Positions 8,655 through 17,773 of a stretch of DNA of 64,000 bases are shown here, one piece after another. Source of the stretch: Blautia schinkii DSM 10518 (GTDB taxonomy: Bacteria; Bacillota; Clostridia; Lachnospirales; Lachnospiraceae). A program made the position numbers and the translations under genes. The stretch lies in assembly GCA_000702025.1 (NCBI GenBank), contig JNKJ01000024.1, positions 1-64,000 on the forward strand. Direction: 5' to 3'. Numbering within the stretch: position 1 is the first letter of the stretch; the number at the start of each line of letters is the position of its first letter. Below the pieces are notes generated by a model, which did not search any database, had not been told where the DNA came from, and saw only the letters and a program-made list of their open reading frames with translations.

Positions 8655-10650
8655 ATATTCTTATTCTCCCGTCCTCCGAATTATATACCATCGGATAGGT
8701 TTCTGCAATGATATCTTCCCGGCATTTCTGTTGTTCAAACTCCATATTTTCCTCAAAAAGGATATAAGTGATCCTTTCCTTTTTAACCGTCTGTCTGAGT
8801 ACCTCCGCATTCTCAGTTGTATAGATGTCCACTGCCCGGGCAGCCCTGTAATTCGTGTCATAGCCTGCAGACCATGCATAATAAGGCCAGCCGCAATAGA
8901 GCATCACTCCCGACATGGTGACCTCGTTGATGCTGTATTCCGGCGTAAGGATCAGATCGTTCTTATCCAGATTCTCCGCAAGCCAGCGGGAAAGATCACT
9001 GTCCATATTCACCGCCACCCTGTGCCCCGCGTCATTATCCTTAACTATCACCACAAAATCGTACACCCCCGTAACCGTCAGGCACAGCACCAACACTACC
9101 GCCGCAGCCCGGCCAGCTATCCGGCGCTTACTGCCATATCCGCCAGAGAGCCTCACTGCCGCCCCTGCCCAAAATATGGTCAGGAATGCATACGATATCA
9201 TTACATACTTATGGTTCACATTGATATCCGGTGTAAGTGACACAAGAAAGGCAAACGCCGCCGGGAAAACAAAGCTTATCATCACCAGTCTCTGTCTGCG
9301 CCTGAGAAACAGTACCAGAAGCAATAACCCCAGGAAGAAGAAACCGCTCACCTGTACAAGATACCACAGTACCCCTGCTGCACTCTTATCCTCAGCCAAA
9401 AATCCCCAGTAAAAGGCCGGACTCATAGCCTCCCCCACAATAAAAATCTTAGATTGCAGCAGAGAAAACCCAACAGCCACAGTAGCCGTCACTGCATAAT
9501 CCAGCTTCCCATCGGAAAACAGCCCAAAGCCCATGAGGATCAGAAGCCCGCCAATGACCGCTGCCCCGTTCCAAAAGGCGGCAAGTCCCAGCACCATCCC
9601 CAGCACCAAAGCCGTATCAAGACTTTTGCTCTTCCATGCCTGCTTCGTAAACAGCCTGTCCCAAAACCAGCGGAGCCCTTTTTCTTCATGGTCTGCCCCG
9701 GCCCACAGCCAGTCCAGATATACCCACACTGCAAGGGCCACAAGCAACAGTCCGAATGCCAGATGTCTCTGGTTCAGATACACATTGAAATTCCACAATC
9801 CCCAATCCTCATTCACCGTATATCCGATGAAGGACGTATTGTCCGCCAAGGTTTTCCACAAATCCCCGGCTGCCAGATGCTCCGCCGCAAACCGAAAAAA
9901 TGCCAGACCGCTCCGGAACAGAAAAAGCCCGGAAGCCAGAACACCCGCAGCAAAACTGCCCACAATACGCCGCGCAAGCTGATACACCAGCATGAGAAAG
10001 CCCAGCAGAGAAAACACACTGATGCTATTATATGCGAAATCAAGGCGAATCCCCAGATACTCCAGATTACCTGCCAAAAACTGAAACATAAAATGATACT
10101 TCACATCTGCCCCGCCGTAATGAGGATACTGCGTAGGAAAATTATTGCCCCAGGAAAAAGAACGCATCATCGCGGTATGCGGTGCATAATCCCCGTACAC
10201 CGTAAATCCGGAAAAAAGATAACCGTCTTTTATATGAAAAACATAAAACATCATCCACGTAAAAAACACAAAAAGCACACCGAAATACACAAGCTCCTTG
10301 CGAAAAAGCTTCCTATCTGCAACCAAATCCCCGCTCTGCATTCTCCATAAAACACGTGCAGAGCGCTTCCCCCGCCTGTACATAACCGCCGCCAGCCCGG
10401 CCGCAGTGAGCGCCAATACAATAAGATTTCCATAAAAAAGAGGGCTCTTTGCCCCTGTACACACACTGACAGCCCAGGATACCACATAGACACCCCAGGT
10501 AAGCAGCAGCGCGCCCACGCCAAACGACGCAGGCAATACAAGCCAGAGCCGGTTTCCCGACTCTTCTCTGGCTTTTCTGTGCAGAAGCAAGCCCTCCGTT
10601 ATTTCTTTTCCCAACAGCACTGCCAACAGCAGATATAGAACTCCCAGCAT
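8644..10650 (-). CDS. Large hydrophobic membrane protein, probable lipid-linked-sugar glycosyltransferase
   Basis: A 668-aa protein with roughly 13-14 membrane segments. The ATG at 10650 is favoured over the GTG two codons earlier, since GAGGAG lies 5 bases before it. A region near 175-205 (TQYPHYGGADVKYHF, then FLAGNLEYLG) resembles the Y-G-G segment of the neighbouring DUF2298 protein, so the two may be distant paralogues. A soluble C-terminal part (about 575-668) contains DLILTPEYSINEV. It overlaps the GT2 gene and heads the three-gene unit. The activity itself is inferred from context only. Confidence 0.65.
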   Translation of the reverse strand: MLGVLYLLLAVLLGKEITEGLLLHRKAREESGNRLWLVLPASFGVGALLLTWGVYVVSWAVSVCTGAKSPLFYGNLIVLALTAAGLAAVMYRRGKRSARVLWRMQSGDLVADRKLFRKELVYFGVLFVFFTWMMFYVFHIKDGYLFSGFTVYGDYAPHTAMMRSFSWGNNFPTQYPHYGGADVKYHFMFQFLAGNLEYLGIRLDFAYNSISVFSLLGFLMLVYQLARRIVGSFAAGVLASGLFLFRSGLAFFRFAAEHLAAGDLWKTLADNTSFIGYTVNEDWGLWNFNVYLNQRHLAFGLLLVALAVWVYLDWLWAGADHEEKGLRWFWDRLFTKQAWKSKSLDTALVLGMVLGLAAFWNGAAVIGGLLILMGFGLFSDGKLDYAVTATVAVGFSLLQSKIFIVGEAMSPAFYWGFLAEDKSAAGVLWYLVQVSGFFFLGLLLLVLFLRRRQRLVMISFVFPAAFAFLVSLTPDINVNHKYVMISYAFLTIFWAGAAVRLSGGYGSKRRIAGRAAAVVLVLCLTVTGVYDFVVIVKDNDAGHRVAVNMDSDLSRWLAENLDKNDLILTPEYSINEVTMSGVMLYCGWPYYAWSAGYDTNYRAARAVDIYTTENAEVLRQTVKKERITYILFEENMEFEQQKCREDIIAETYPMVYNSEDGRIRIYET

Positions 10651-10725
10651 AGACACTCCTCAATACAGTACTTCATCAATTATGAAACCATGCGGCCACG
10701 TGCTTATACGGCAGCGCAGTTACAG

Positions 10726-11628
10726 TTACCGCTTGTCATGGTCTATCAATTCCAGACTCAGCACACTCACAGCCGCAAACACAGCCGCAAACCCCAACAG
10801 ATACAGCCAGCGTCTGATCACCAATTCTGCCTTATACGCATAAATCTTTCGATATGTCATCTTTGCCGACATATCCTGCAATGTCTCCTTCGGAATAAGG
10901 TCAATGAGCACATCCATCCCGTCAAACACCCGCAGCTGTTCCAGTTCCTCCTCCAGCACAGTAGAAGGAATTTCGTTAAGATTCGATTCAATGCACAGTA
11001 CTCTCTGCCCCCATTTACTGATGGTAAGATTGGAGATGCTGCTTGCCGCCCCGCTCAGGGGAAAGATCGAACCTGATAGGATCAGCTGAATGATCAGCAA
11101 AAACGGCATAACCGTCATTGCCGCAGTTGTGGACTTCACAACAGAAGACACGGCCAGTCCCATCATATCTGACGCATACAGAATCAAAAAGAAGCAGATA
11201 AACACATCTACGTAAAAATTCCCGGTTACCAGCCCTTTATCCGGAAACTTCATAAAAATACGATAGATGACGATCATCGCGACTGCCTGCACTGCACAGA
11301 TTGCAGCCTGATAAATCATATGCGCGGCCACATATGAGGTAATATGCAGCCCGGTCCTGTGTTCACGCTTAATGATAGCCCGCTCCCTGCACACAGTCTG
11401 TATCGAATTAAAAATACCGATCCACACCATAGCCGACACAATGGCAAACATCCCGGTTCTCGTGAACTCCTTTTCTACAAACATCTTCGGCCCCATAACT
11501 AGGGATAAAAGTGCAGAAATAACAACTGCAAATACAATAACCTTCCAATCTCTCTCATTTACAAAAATGCGGAAAAACTTCCCTGTATATACACGGATTT
11601 GTCCTAAACGCCCTGCCCGTTCTTCCAT
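10726..11628 (-). CDS. ABC-2 type transporter permease, partner of the FHA ATPase
   Basis: A 300-aa protein with a cytoplasmic N-terminus (about 1-25), six predicted membrane segments and a large loop between the fifth and sixth segments (about 200-270). The layout is that of ABC-2/ABCG-type permease halves. It follows the ATPase gene by 28 bases with an AAGGAGGAAAAG site, so the two almost certainly form one exporter. Substrate unknown; the flanking glycan genes make a lipid or cell-wall precursor possible (inference). Confidence 0.75.
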   Translation of the reverse strand: MEERAGRLGQIRVYTGKFFRIFVNERDWKVIVFAVVISALLSLVMGPKMFVEKEFTRTGMFAIVSAMVWIGIFNSIQTVCRERAIIKREHRTGLHITSYVAAHMIYQAAICAVQAVAMIVIYRIFMKFPDKGLVTGNFYVDVFICFFLILYASDMMGLAVSSVVKSTTAAMTVMPFLLIIQLILSGSIFPLSGAASSISNLTISKWGQRVLCIESNLNEIPSTVLEEELEQLRVFDGMDVLIDLIPKETLQDMSAKMTYRKIYAYKAELVIRRWLYLLGFAAVFAAVSVLSLELIDHDKR

Positions 11629-11656
11629 CTTTTCCTCCTTCGCACACGCAAACCTG

Positions 11657-13195
11657 TCAATTACCTTCTAATTCTTCGTATTTATGGATGAACTCATCGG
11701 CAAGCCCCTCGCCGCCTTCATCCTCACGATTGATTTTCTTCACGATTCCCTCCAGAGAATCCGTGCCGAAGAACGCCTTCGCCTCATCTACCAGTCCAAA
11801 AAACGCCAGCCGGCCGACATTATCTTCATTACTCTTTGCCAGCACAACCACCTTATCAAACAGATCATCCACTCTGTCAGGAGAATGAGTGATCACCATC
11901 ACAATTTTCTGCTGGTCCGCTATCCTTCTCAGGTTTTCCATCAAAGATCTGGCCATGATCCCGTCAAGCCCGGAATCCGGCTCATCCAAAAAGAAAAGAC
12001 TGGGGGCCGCGATAAATTCCACGGAAATAGAAAGTCTCTTACGCTGGCCGCCGGAAAGCTTCTCCACAAGTGAATCCTTCTCCCGCTCCAGGCCAAACAT
12101 TTCAAGCACCTGTGCTATCCTCGTCTCACGCGCCTCCTGGGCCATACTTCTGGGCAGCTTAAGCTCCGCCGCATTATCAAGAGTCGCATACACCGTATCT
12201 TCCTCCCGGAGCAGATCCTGCTGCGGTACAAAGCCAATTTCATACTTCATTTGGTTATAATTGCGGTAAATGTCACGATCACCTTCCATAATGGTGCCCT
12301 TTGCCTTCTCATACCCCATCACAGCATTGATAAACGTCGTTTTCCCCGCACCTGAGCCGCCAAGGATGAGAACCATTTCTCCCGGACTGATCGTAAGGTT
12401 AATATCCTCCAGAAGGATTTTTTTACGGAAAAAGTTCCACACGCTCCGCTCTTCGATATGAATCATCAATTGATTCCGGGCAGACTCCTTATGGCTGTAT
12501 ACAAGCTCCTCCCCACGGTAGAGGAACAGTGTGTCTCCAATACGGATCACGTCCTTCTGACGCAGAGCCGTGTCCTGTGTGATTCTCTGGTTATTCAGGT
12601 AAACACCGTATTTTGTATTGTCATCGTGAAGCATCCATCTGCCATTCTCATAACTGATAGAAGCATAATGCCTGGGCAGCTCGGAAATACCCCGGCCTTC
12701 TGCAAAAGCCTCATCCTCCCCCGCTTTCTCCTCCTGGCGGCTGATGTATAGCTTCTCGCCATCCTCCTTCAGGCTCAGGGAACGCCATTCCACATTTTCA
12801 ACATACTTGCGGCGGTAGATCATGACTACACTCTGCTCATCTCCACTATCCACTAACACGTCACCGTCAATGCGCAGCACATCGCCGTCCTCCAGCGGAA
12901 AACAGTCTCTCCCCACCAGAGTCCCGGTACCGATGCGCACACCGTTCAGATAAGTCCCATTGCGGCTCCCCAAATCCTGGTAGGAAAATCCCTCCTCTGT
13001 CTTTCGGAGCTTGCCGTGCATTCTTGCCGCATATTCAGAAGGGATCGTCAATATCCCCTCCTCTTTCCCGCTTCCGATCAGTATATCACCAGTGAGGGGC
13101 ACTGCCTGTAATTCCCCTTTACCAGCACAGATCACCAGCTTATGTACCGTATTCTTTTCTATTATATTTGTATCTGCCGTATCCTGTCTTTCCAT
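11657..13195 (-). CDS. ABC transporter ATPase with two N-terminal FHA domains
   Basis: A 512-aa protein; the ATG at 13195 is preceded by GGAGGAAACC, better than the ATG 24 bases upstream. Two forkhead-associated domains lead: the first (about 30-100) has DLGSRNGTYLNG, the second (about 185-245) has a weaker version, DNTKYGVYLNN. The ABC domain follows: Walker A GGSGAGKTT, signature LSGGQRKR, Walker B LFFLDEPDSGLD, and an H-switch VITHS, all intact. FHA domains bind phosphothreonine, so export is likely gated by a Ser/Thr kinase; none is encoded in this window. The architecture resembles ABCG/White-type ATPases with FHA regulators. The permease gene is 28 bases downstream. Confidence 0.88.
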   Translation of the reverse strand: MERQDTADTNIIEKNTVHKLVICAGKGELQAVPLTGDILIGSGKEEGILTIPSEYAARMHGKLRKTEEGFSYQDLGSRNGTYLNGVRIGTGTLVGRDCFPLEDGDVLRIDGDVLVDSGDEQSVVMIYRRKYVENVEWRSLSLKEDGEKLYISRQEEKAGEDEAFAEGRGISELPRHYASISYENGRWMLHDDNTKYGVYLNNQRITQDTALRQKDVIRIGDTLFLYRGEELVYSHKESARNQLMIHIEERSVWNFFRKKILLEDINLTISPGEMVLILGGSGAGKTTFINAVMGYEKAKGTIMEGDRDIYRNYNQMKYEIGFVPQQDLLREEDTVYATLDNAAELKLPRSMAQEARETRIAQVLEMFGLEREKDSLVEKLSGGQRKRLSISVEFIAAPSLFFLDEPDSGLDGIMARSLMENLRRIADQQKIVMVITHSPDRVDDLFDKVVVLAKSNEDNVGRLAFFGLVDEAKAFFGTDSLEGIVKKINREDEGGEGLADEFIHKYEELEGN

Positions 13196-13276
13196 GGTTT
13201 CCTCCGTATATTTTATCATTGATCAAGCTGCGTCTGCACAGCACCCCACCTGGCAGGCTGCTTCATGCGGGCACAT

Positions 13277-13304
13277 TTTATACAATTCAACTCAAGTATA
13301 ACAA
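13277..13304 (-). promoter_or_regulatory. Candidate promoter for the FHA-ABC operon
   Basis: Minus strand: TTGTTA (13304-13299), a 16-base spacer, TATAAA (13282-13277), about 80 bases upstream of the ATPase start. Confidence 0.4.
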
Positions 13305-13335
13305 ATTTAACCATTTAATAAAAGATGATTTTAAC

Positions 13336-14013
13336 CTACTCGCCCAAATATTCACAGATACCGGCAGTAACTGCATCCGCCACCTTCTGCTGGTATTCCT
13401 CGGTCTGTAGAAGCGCTGCCTCATCCGGGTTAGTGAGAAAACCACATTCTACAATATTCAGAATGCCCGGGCTTCGTTTCAGAAGATAATAGCTGGTATT
13501 CCCTTTGGCTACACGAGGCCGTTCCACGGCAAGTCCTGTGTTCAGCTTCTCCTGCAGCACCTTCGCCAAAGCCTCCCCGTCAGGAGAGTCCGCATAGTAA
13601 AACACCTGCGGTCCGTACACAGCGGAATCCTCATAGCTGTTCTGGTGGATACTCACGGAAAGCAGGGGCTTCGTTTCTTTAATTAAAGAAATTCTTTTCT
13701 GAAGGTCCTGCGCTTTCTTATTATGCGCATTCTCCTCATAAAGCCCCACATCCTCCTCCCTGGTCATGACCACGGTAAAGCCGCGGCTCTCAAGGCTGGT
13801 CTTAAGCTTCGATGCGATGGCAAGATTAATGCCCTTCTCCTCCAGCCCGCCCACTCCTATCATTCCGGGATCAGAACCCCCGTGTCCCGCGTCCACAACG
13901 ATCAGCTTCTGGGAGGATAATTCTTTGGAAACATCCGCCGCCTCTCTGGACAGAAAGAAAAAGCAGATAAGTAGCAGACACGCCATTGTTAATTCCATGA
14001 AATGTTTTTTCAA
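13336..14013 (-). CDS. N-acetylmuramoyl-L-alanine amidase (Amidase_3, CwlD-like)
   Basis: A 225-aa secreted or membrane-anchored cell-wall hydrolase. One hydrophobic segment (about 8-22) follows a short basic N-terminus, then the Amidase_3 domain: DAGHGGSDPG with zinc His44, GLEEKG with Glu59, SIHQNS with the next zinc His, and ECGFLTN with the catalytic Glu. The start is a TTG codon at 14013; no ATG nearby has a Shine-Dalgarno. The AGGGGG site used by the TTG lies in the 3' arm of a strong hairpin. It lies 67 bases after the GH18 gene; two wall-active enzymes in a row suggests joint action on peptidoglycan (inference). Confidence 0.87.
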   Translation of the reverse strand: MKKHFMELTMACLLLICFFFLSREAADVSKELSSQKLIVVDAGHGGSDPGMIGVGGLEEKGINLAIASKLKTSLESRGFTVVMTREEDVGLYEENAHNKKAQDLQKRISLIKETKPLLSVSIHQNSYEDSAVYGPQVFYYADSPDGEALAKVLQEKLNTGLAVERPRVAKGNTSYYLLKRSPGILNIVECGFLTNPDEAALLQTEEYQQKVADAVTAGICEYLGE

Positions 14014-14016
14014 TAG

Positions 14017-14066
14017 AAAACACCCCCTGGCATATTTATTTCAATATATGTCCCAGGGAGTGTTTT
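14017..14066 (-). promoter_or_regulatory. Strong hairpin enclosing the amidase ribosome binding site
   Basis: On the minus strand AAAACACTCCCTGG pairs with CCAGGGGGTGTTTT (one G-T wobble), and an inner CATAT/ATATG adds five pairs. The 3' arm contains the AGGGGG that should serve the TTG start of the amidase. It can act as a terminator for the GH18 gene (the arm ends GTGTTTTC, weak T-run) or as a translation-blocking structure. Confidence 0.7.
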
Positions 14067-14080
14067 TAGCATGGTCTTTT

Positions 14081-15730
14081 TTATGAAAGATTGTCGGTGA
14101 TGACCTGCCAGATACCGCTGTTCTCAAATCCCAGCTTCCATGCAGCCACACCAGCAAGCCCATATGTGGGCACCAGCTTCACCTTAGCGGCGATGGATTG
14201 TGCATCCTCCAGCCAGATCTGATAGCTTGCACCTTCGTTTTCGTAAGAGCCGTAATTCTGTCCTGTATTCTTATCCCAGTAGGTCTCCACATTGTAGGTG
14301 GTGATCACTTCCTGAGCCTGGTCCATGCCGATAGCCTGACTGGTAAGAGCACCGCCCTTAACCTCCCAAAGCCTTGTATAGAAAGGAACCGCATTGATCA
14401 CTCTCTCCGGCGGAACCTCGGCCAATGTGTCCTGGACTCCCTTCTCCACCCATGGCAGTGAAGCCACGGAGCCTGCCTCTGCCGAACCCACGTAATGCTC
14501 GTCATAACCCATAATGATCACATAATCCACCACTCTGCCCTGCTCTGCACGGTCGTAGTGACTGGTAAAGTCCTCAGGAACAGGATTGTCCACAGAGACT
14601 ACCAGATTATTCTTATGCGCTTCTATGGAAAGTTCTCTTAAAAACTGCAGGAAATGGATACCCACGTCCTCACTGAGGCTCTCAAAATCCACATTGATTC
14701 CGTCAAGACCCACATTAAGCGCGGCCTCCATAAGCTGTCCGATCAGATTGCGCCGTGAGCTGGTCTTGGAGAGCACCTCTGTGGTGCTGACCTCCTCCGT
14801 AAAATTATCAATAAGGCCCCACACTTTAAGCCCCTTCTCGTGAGCCTGGGCCACATAATCGGCAGACGCAATATTGCTCATGTTGCCGCTGTTGTCCTTA
14901 ATATAAAACCAGGTAGGAGAAATCACATTAACACCGGTCATATTCTGAGTGGCGTCTGCAAAGCCAGCATTCGCCTCCGGCGTGGTAACCTGATGCCATA
15001 CAAGATTCACCGGCTCGTCCATGGTAAGGTACGTATACTGCTCTCCCTCGAATGCCCGGTCAAACACCGCCTCCGCAGGCTGGGAAATCTTCTTCTTTTC
15101 CACATAGCCTATGTAGCCGTCCATGGTCGCAACCTGATCCCAATCTTCCAGTTCAGCCATAAAGATCATCTGGCTGCCCTTCTCCACCTCTGTGAGGACC
15201 TCAGACTTGATACCTCCGCGGTAACGCACATACAGATCCTTCTCAGCAGTGACTGTCTGGATACCGCTGAACTTGCACTGTATTGCCACGCGGGCAGGAT
15301 CCTGGTACACATATGCATCCATATCCGTAAATTTCTGAATATACGGCAGACTCAGGTACACGTTCCCATCTTTAAGCCATACATCACCGCCACCCTCCTC
15401 CGAGGCCGGAGCGCTGGTCAGCTCGCTGGGCGTCGCATAAAGAATCTGCTGGTTCTCACTGTCCCAGTAATATCTCTGGTTCAGGTAGCTGTTCACCACA
15501 TCAAGCGGCAGATACACCTGGTCCCCTGACATCAGGCCTCTCTGCTCCAGCTTCTCGGTACCGATGACCAAGGCAGCCTCCCCTTCGGCCATCTGACCGT
15601 AATATTCGTTTAAATCCATTCTCTCTTTTGTGGGCATGTATTTCCCGACTACGTATGTCGCAAGCCCGGCAACTGCCACCACAAAAATCAAAAGGCAGAC
15701 AACCACTACAGGCATGTATTTTTTCTTCAT
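14081..15730 (-). CDS. Secreted SH3 / glycoside hydrolase family 18 protein
   Basis: A 549-aa protein anchored by one N-terminal membrane segment (about 5-28); the ATG at 15730 has AAAGGAAG before it. Residues about 40-115 resemble a copper-amine-oxidase-like/stalk domain (LPLDVVNSYLN then YYWD), followed by a bacterial SH3 region (about 150-215, LYVRYRGGI), then a GH18 barrel (about 225-549). The catalytic strand reads DGINVDFE, with the acid Glu present and the middle Asp replaced by Asn, as in many YaaH/SleL-like members. It likely cleaves or binds peptidoglycan glycan chains outside the membrane. The CwlD-like amidase gene follows. Confidence 0.83.
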   Translation of the reverse strand: MKKKYMPVVVVCLLIFVVAVAGLATYVVGKYMPTKERMDLNEYYGQMAEGEAALVIGTEKLEQRGLMSGDQVYLPLDVVNSYLNQRYYWDSENQQILYATPSELTSAPASEEGGGDVWLKDGNVYLSLPYIQKFTDMDAYVYQDPARVAIQCKFSGIQTVTAEKDLYVRYRGGIKSEVLTEVEKGSQMIFMAELEDWDQVATMDGYIGYVEKKKISQPAEAVFDRAFEGEQYTYLTMDEPVNLVWHQVTTPEANAGFADATQNMTGVNVISPTWFYIKDNSGNMSNIASADYVAQAHEKGLKVWGLIDNFTEEVSTTEVLSKTSSRRNLIGQLMEAALNVGLDGINVDFESLSEDVGIHFLQFLRELSIEAHKNNLVVSVDNPVPEDFTSHYDRAEQGRVVDYVIIMGYDEHYVGSAEAGSVASLPWVEKGVQDTLAEVPPERVINAVPFYTRLWEVKGGALTSQAIGMDQAQEVITTYNVETYWDKNTGQNYGSYENEGASYQIWLEDAQSIAAKVKLVPTYGLAGVAAWKLGFENSGIWQVITDNLS

Positions 15731-15973
15731 CTTATTTCTTCCTTTCGGTAAAATGTACGTATTTCTCAATGCCCGGCGATGTGCCAAGCCTTTTCATTAT
15801 ATCACATTTTAAAGAGAATGCATTACAAAATTCGACTTTTTCATAGTTTTTACAATTTTTTTACATTTTGGGGTCCTTCGGATTTCCTGTATGAGTTGGG
15901 GGAACTTACCTGGCGCCGAAGGGCCCCGTCAGCATGTTCAGCGTCCCGCCCGGGGCTGATCCTGCTTCTTTTG

Positions 15974-16210
15974 TTACTTTTCTTCGATAAAATCGAAATC
16001 TACACGAGCAATCTGCCCTGTTTCATCTTCTACGTAATCCCGCATATAACCTCCGCCCTCTGCAAGCTGACAGGCTCTTGCAATAGATTTTGGGGTACTG
16101 GGTTCTCCATCCAGATAAAGCGGGATTCCATTTGCCTGATAGAGCTTCAGCTCTTCTTTCAGCGGCTTGAGGGATATCTTTTTCTTTTTGGCTCGTGATA
16201 TATTTTCCGT
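15974..16210 (-). pseudogene. Small conserved-looking gene without a canonical start codon
   Basis: The minus strand has an open frame of 78 codons ending at TAA (15976-15974). It encodes a basic N-terminus (KKKKISLKPL), then KLYQANGIPLYLDGEPSTP and an acidic end (RVDFDFIEEK), with protein-like composition. A very good ribosome binding site (AGGAAAGGAGG, about 16225-16215) sits in front, but the frame holds no ATG, GTG or TTG near it; the first suitable codon is ACG at 16210-16208. The sequence CATACGG would give ATG in frame if a single G were restored (CATGACGG). I therefore call it a gene with a lost start (1-nt deletion), a sequencing error, or a rare non-canonical start. Function unknown. 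Confidence 0.55.
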
Positions 16211-16546
16211 ATGCTGTCCTCCTTTCCTAAAAAATTGATTTTAGAAAACACACATTGGTTCTGGGAAAAGATACCGGCTCTGCAATTCTCTCATCTTTCT
16301 GGGATTTCGTCTCTCCGGGGCAGCAGGAATGCTGCATGAAAGGTTTCGGAATACGACGAATGGAATTTGGTTAATACTTCTAGTTGATAGTTGGTTACAG
16401 TTCTTTCTTCTTAAAACCGCAGGCCAAATATCTTTTCTTGTTCTCTATTATACGGATTACAGGCTGAGATGCAATAGTTTTCGTCAATTTGTGAAATTTT
16501 TTCGATTTTCTTTCCAAATATTTTATAAATAGGTAAATTGAATTTC
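16211..16546. other. Intergenic region without recognisable genes
   Basis: AT-rich spacer between the start-less small gene and the mecA promoter. I see no convincing ORF, tRNA or riboswitch fold. The only notable element is the ribosome binding site of the minus-strand gene at its left edge. Confidence 0.6.
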
Positions 16547-16576
16547 TTTACATCTTGTGGTTGAATGTTATATAAT
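16547..16576 (+). promoter_or_regulatory. mecA promoter
   Basis: TTTACA (16547-16552), an 18-base spacer and a perfect TATAAT (16571-16576) lie about 140 bases before the mecA start, leaving a long untranslated leader. Confidence 0.65.
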
Positions 16577-16714
16577 ATAAATTGTAAAACCATAGATGAA
16601 AGAAAAGAGAAATCATTTTCAAAGACACAAAAGCATTGCAGTAAGTCATGGACTATATCCCGCCCGGTTATAATCAAATGACAAGGCAGGAAACCAAGAA
16701 TAGGATGTGATGAT

Positions 16715-17464
16715 ATGAAAATAGAAAAAATCAACGAAAACCAAATCCGTTGTACCCTCACCAAAGAGGACCTGGAGACACACCAGATCCGTATCAGCGA
16801 ACTGGCCTACGGCACAGAGAAGGCGAAACGTCTTTTCCGTGACATGATGCAGCAGGCCCAGCTCCAGTTCGGATTCGAGGCAGATAATATCCCTCTGATG
16901 ATTGAGGCCATACCGGTGAATACCGACAGCATCATCCTCATCATCACCAAGGTTGAGGACCCGGAGGAGCTGGATACACGCTTCTCTAAATTCGCCCCTT
17001 ATAAAGGCGGCGAGCAGGCCGAAGCCGTCCAGTTTGACGGAGCGGACAACATTATTGATATATTCCAGAAGCTCTGTGAGGCGAAGCTCAAGAGCCTGCC
17101 CAAGAAGCAGGGCGGACAGCAGGACAATGCAGCAGGCGGAAGCAAGAACGCATCCTCGGAGGAGGCGTCTGTGAACCTTATCCGTCTCTATACCTTCCGG
17201 GGACTGGATGATGTGATTGCGGCTGCTCACGGTCTCAACGGCTTTTACACAGGTGAGAACAACCTCTATAAGGATGTTTCAGGAGGAGCCTACCAGCTCG
17301 TTATCCACCAGTCCTCCTGTACGCCAGAGGAGTTCAATAAGGTCTGCAACATTCTTTCAGAATATGGAAAAGGTAAGGCATTCACCCCCGCCGGAGAGGC
17401 TCACCTCAAGGAGCACGGGGAACTGATTTCCAGGAATGCACTCCAGCAGCTTACACAGCTCTAA
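16715..17464 (+). CDS. mecA: ClpC adaptor protein MecA
   Basis: A 249-aa adaptor that delivers substrates to ClpCP protease (family knowledge). The N-terminal substrate-binding domain is recognised by MKIEKINENQIRCTL, then DLETHQIRISEL. The C-terminal domain that activates ClpC follows from about 165 (LYTFRGLDDVIAAA to SEYGKG). The linker between them (about 125-160) is low-complexity and Gly/Asn/Ser-rich. Monocistronic: its own promoter upstream and a strong terminator 50 bases downstream. Confidence 0.92.
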   Translation: MKIEKINENQIRCTLTKEDLETHQIRISELAYGTEKAKRLFRDMMQQAQLQFGFEADNIPLMIEAIPVNTDSIILIITKVEDPEELDTRFSKFAPYKGGEQAEAVQFDGADNIIDIFQKLCEAKLKSLPKKQGGQQDNAAGGSKNASSEEASVNLIRLYTFRGLDDVIAAAHGLNGFYTGENNLYKDVSGGAYQLVIHQSSCTPEEFNKVCNILSEYGKGKAFTPAGEAHLKEHGELISRNALQQLTQL

Positions 17465-17510
17465 CATGACTTATGGTGCTTCAGTGATAGAAAGCTAATC
17501 CGTAAAAACG

Positions 17511-17547
17511 GACGAAAAAAGGCTGGCGGAAACGCCAGCCCTTTCTA
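17511..17547. terminator. Bidirectional terminator between mecA and the DUF1858 gene
   Basis: Perfect 8-bp stem GGCTGGCG / CGCCAGCC with a GAAA-type loop (17521-17540). An A-run precedes it (17514-17520) and CTTTCT follows, so it can serve both converging genes. Confidence 0.85.
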
Positions 17548-17572
17548 TACTCTCCCACATGATCTCACGCGG

Positions 17573-17773
17573 TTATTCACCAAGAAAATCATTGATCTGC
17601 TGTACCAGTACATCTACATCCAGACCATGTACCATAGCAGCCTCTTCCAGGGATTCCATCTGTGCGGACGGGCATCCAAGGCAGTGCATACCTGCTCTCA
17701 TGAGAATCGGTGCAACGTTCGGATCTAAATTAATAAGCTGTCCAATCAGCATGCTCTTTGTAACCTTAGCCAT
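17573..17773 (-). CDS. DUF1858 protein (hybrid-cluster-associated redox disulfide domain type)
   Basis: A 66-aa protein made only of the DUF1858 fold: a MLIGQLI helix, then [18 protein letters not shown] with a CxxC pair (C32, C35) at the head of a helix, and a C-terminal acidic helix. Family members are found with hybrid-cluster and other redox proteins; the CxxC is thought to be redox-active or metal-binding. It is convergent with mecA and divergent from a ferredoxin gene. A good AGGAGG site precedes the ATG. Confidence 0.85.
   Translation of the reverse strand: MAKVTKSMLIGQLINLDPNVAPILMRAGMHCLGCPSAQMESLEEAAMVHGLDVDVLVQQINDFLGE

Noticed and set aside
9454-10350. 298-codon plus-strand ORF
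   Set aside because: Antisense to the 668-aa membrane protein, same shadow signature.
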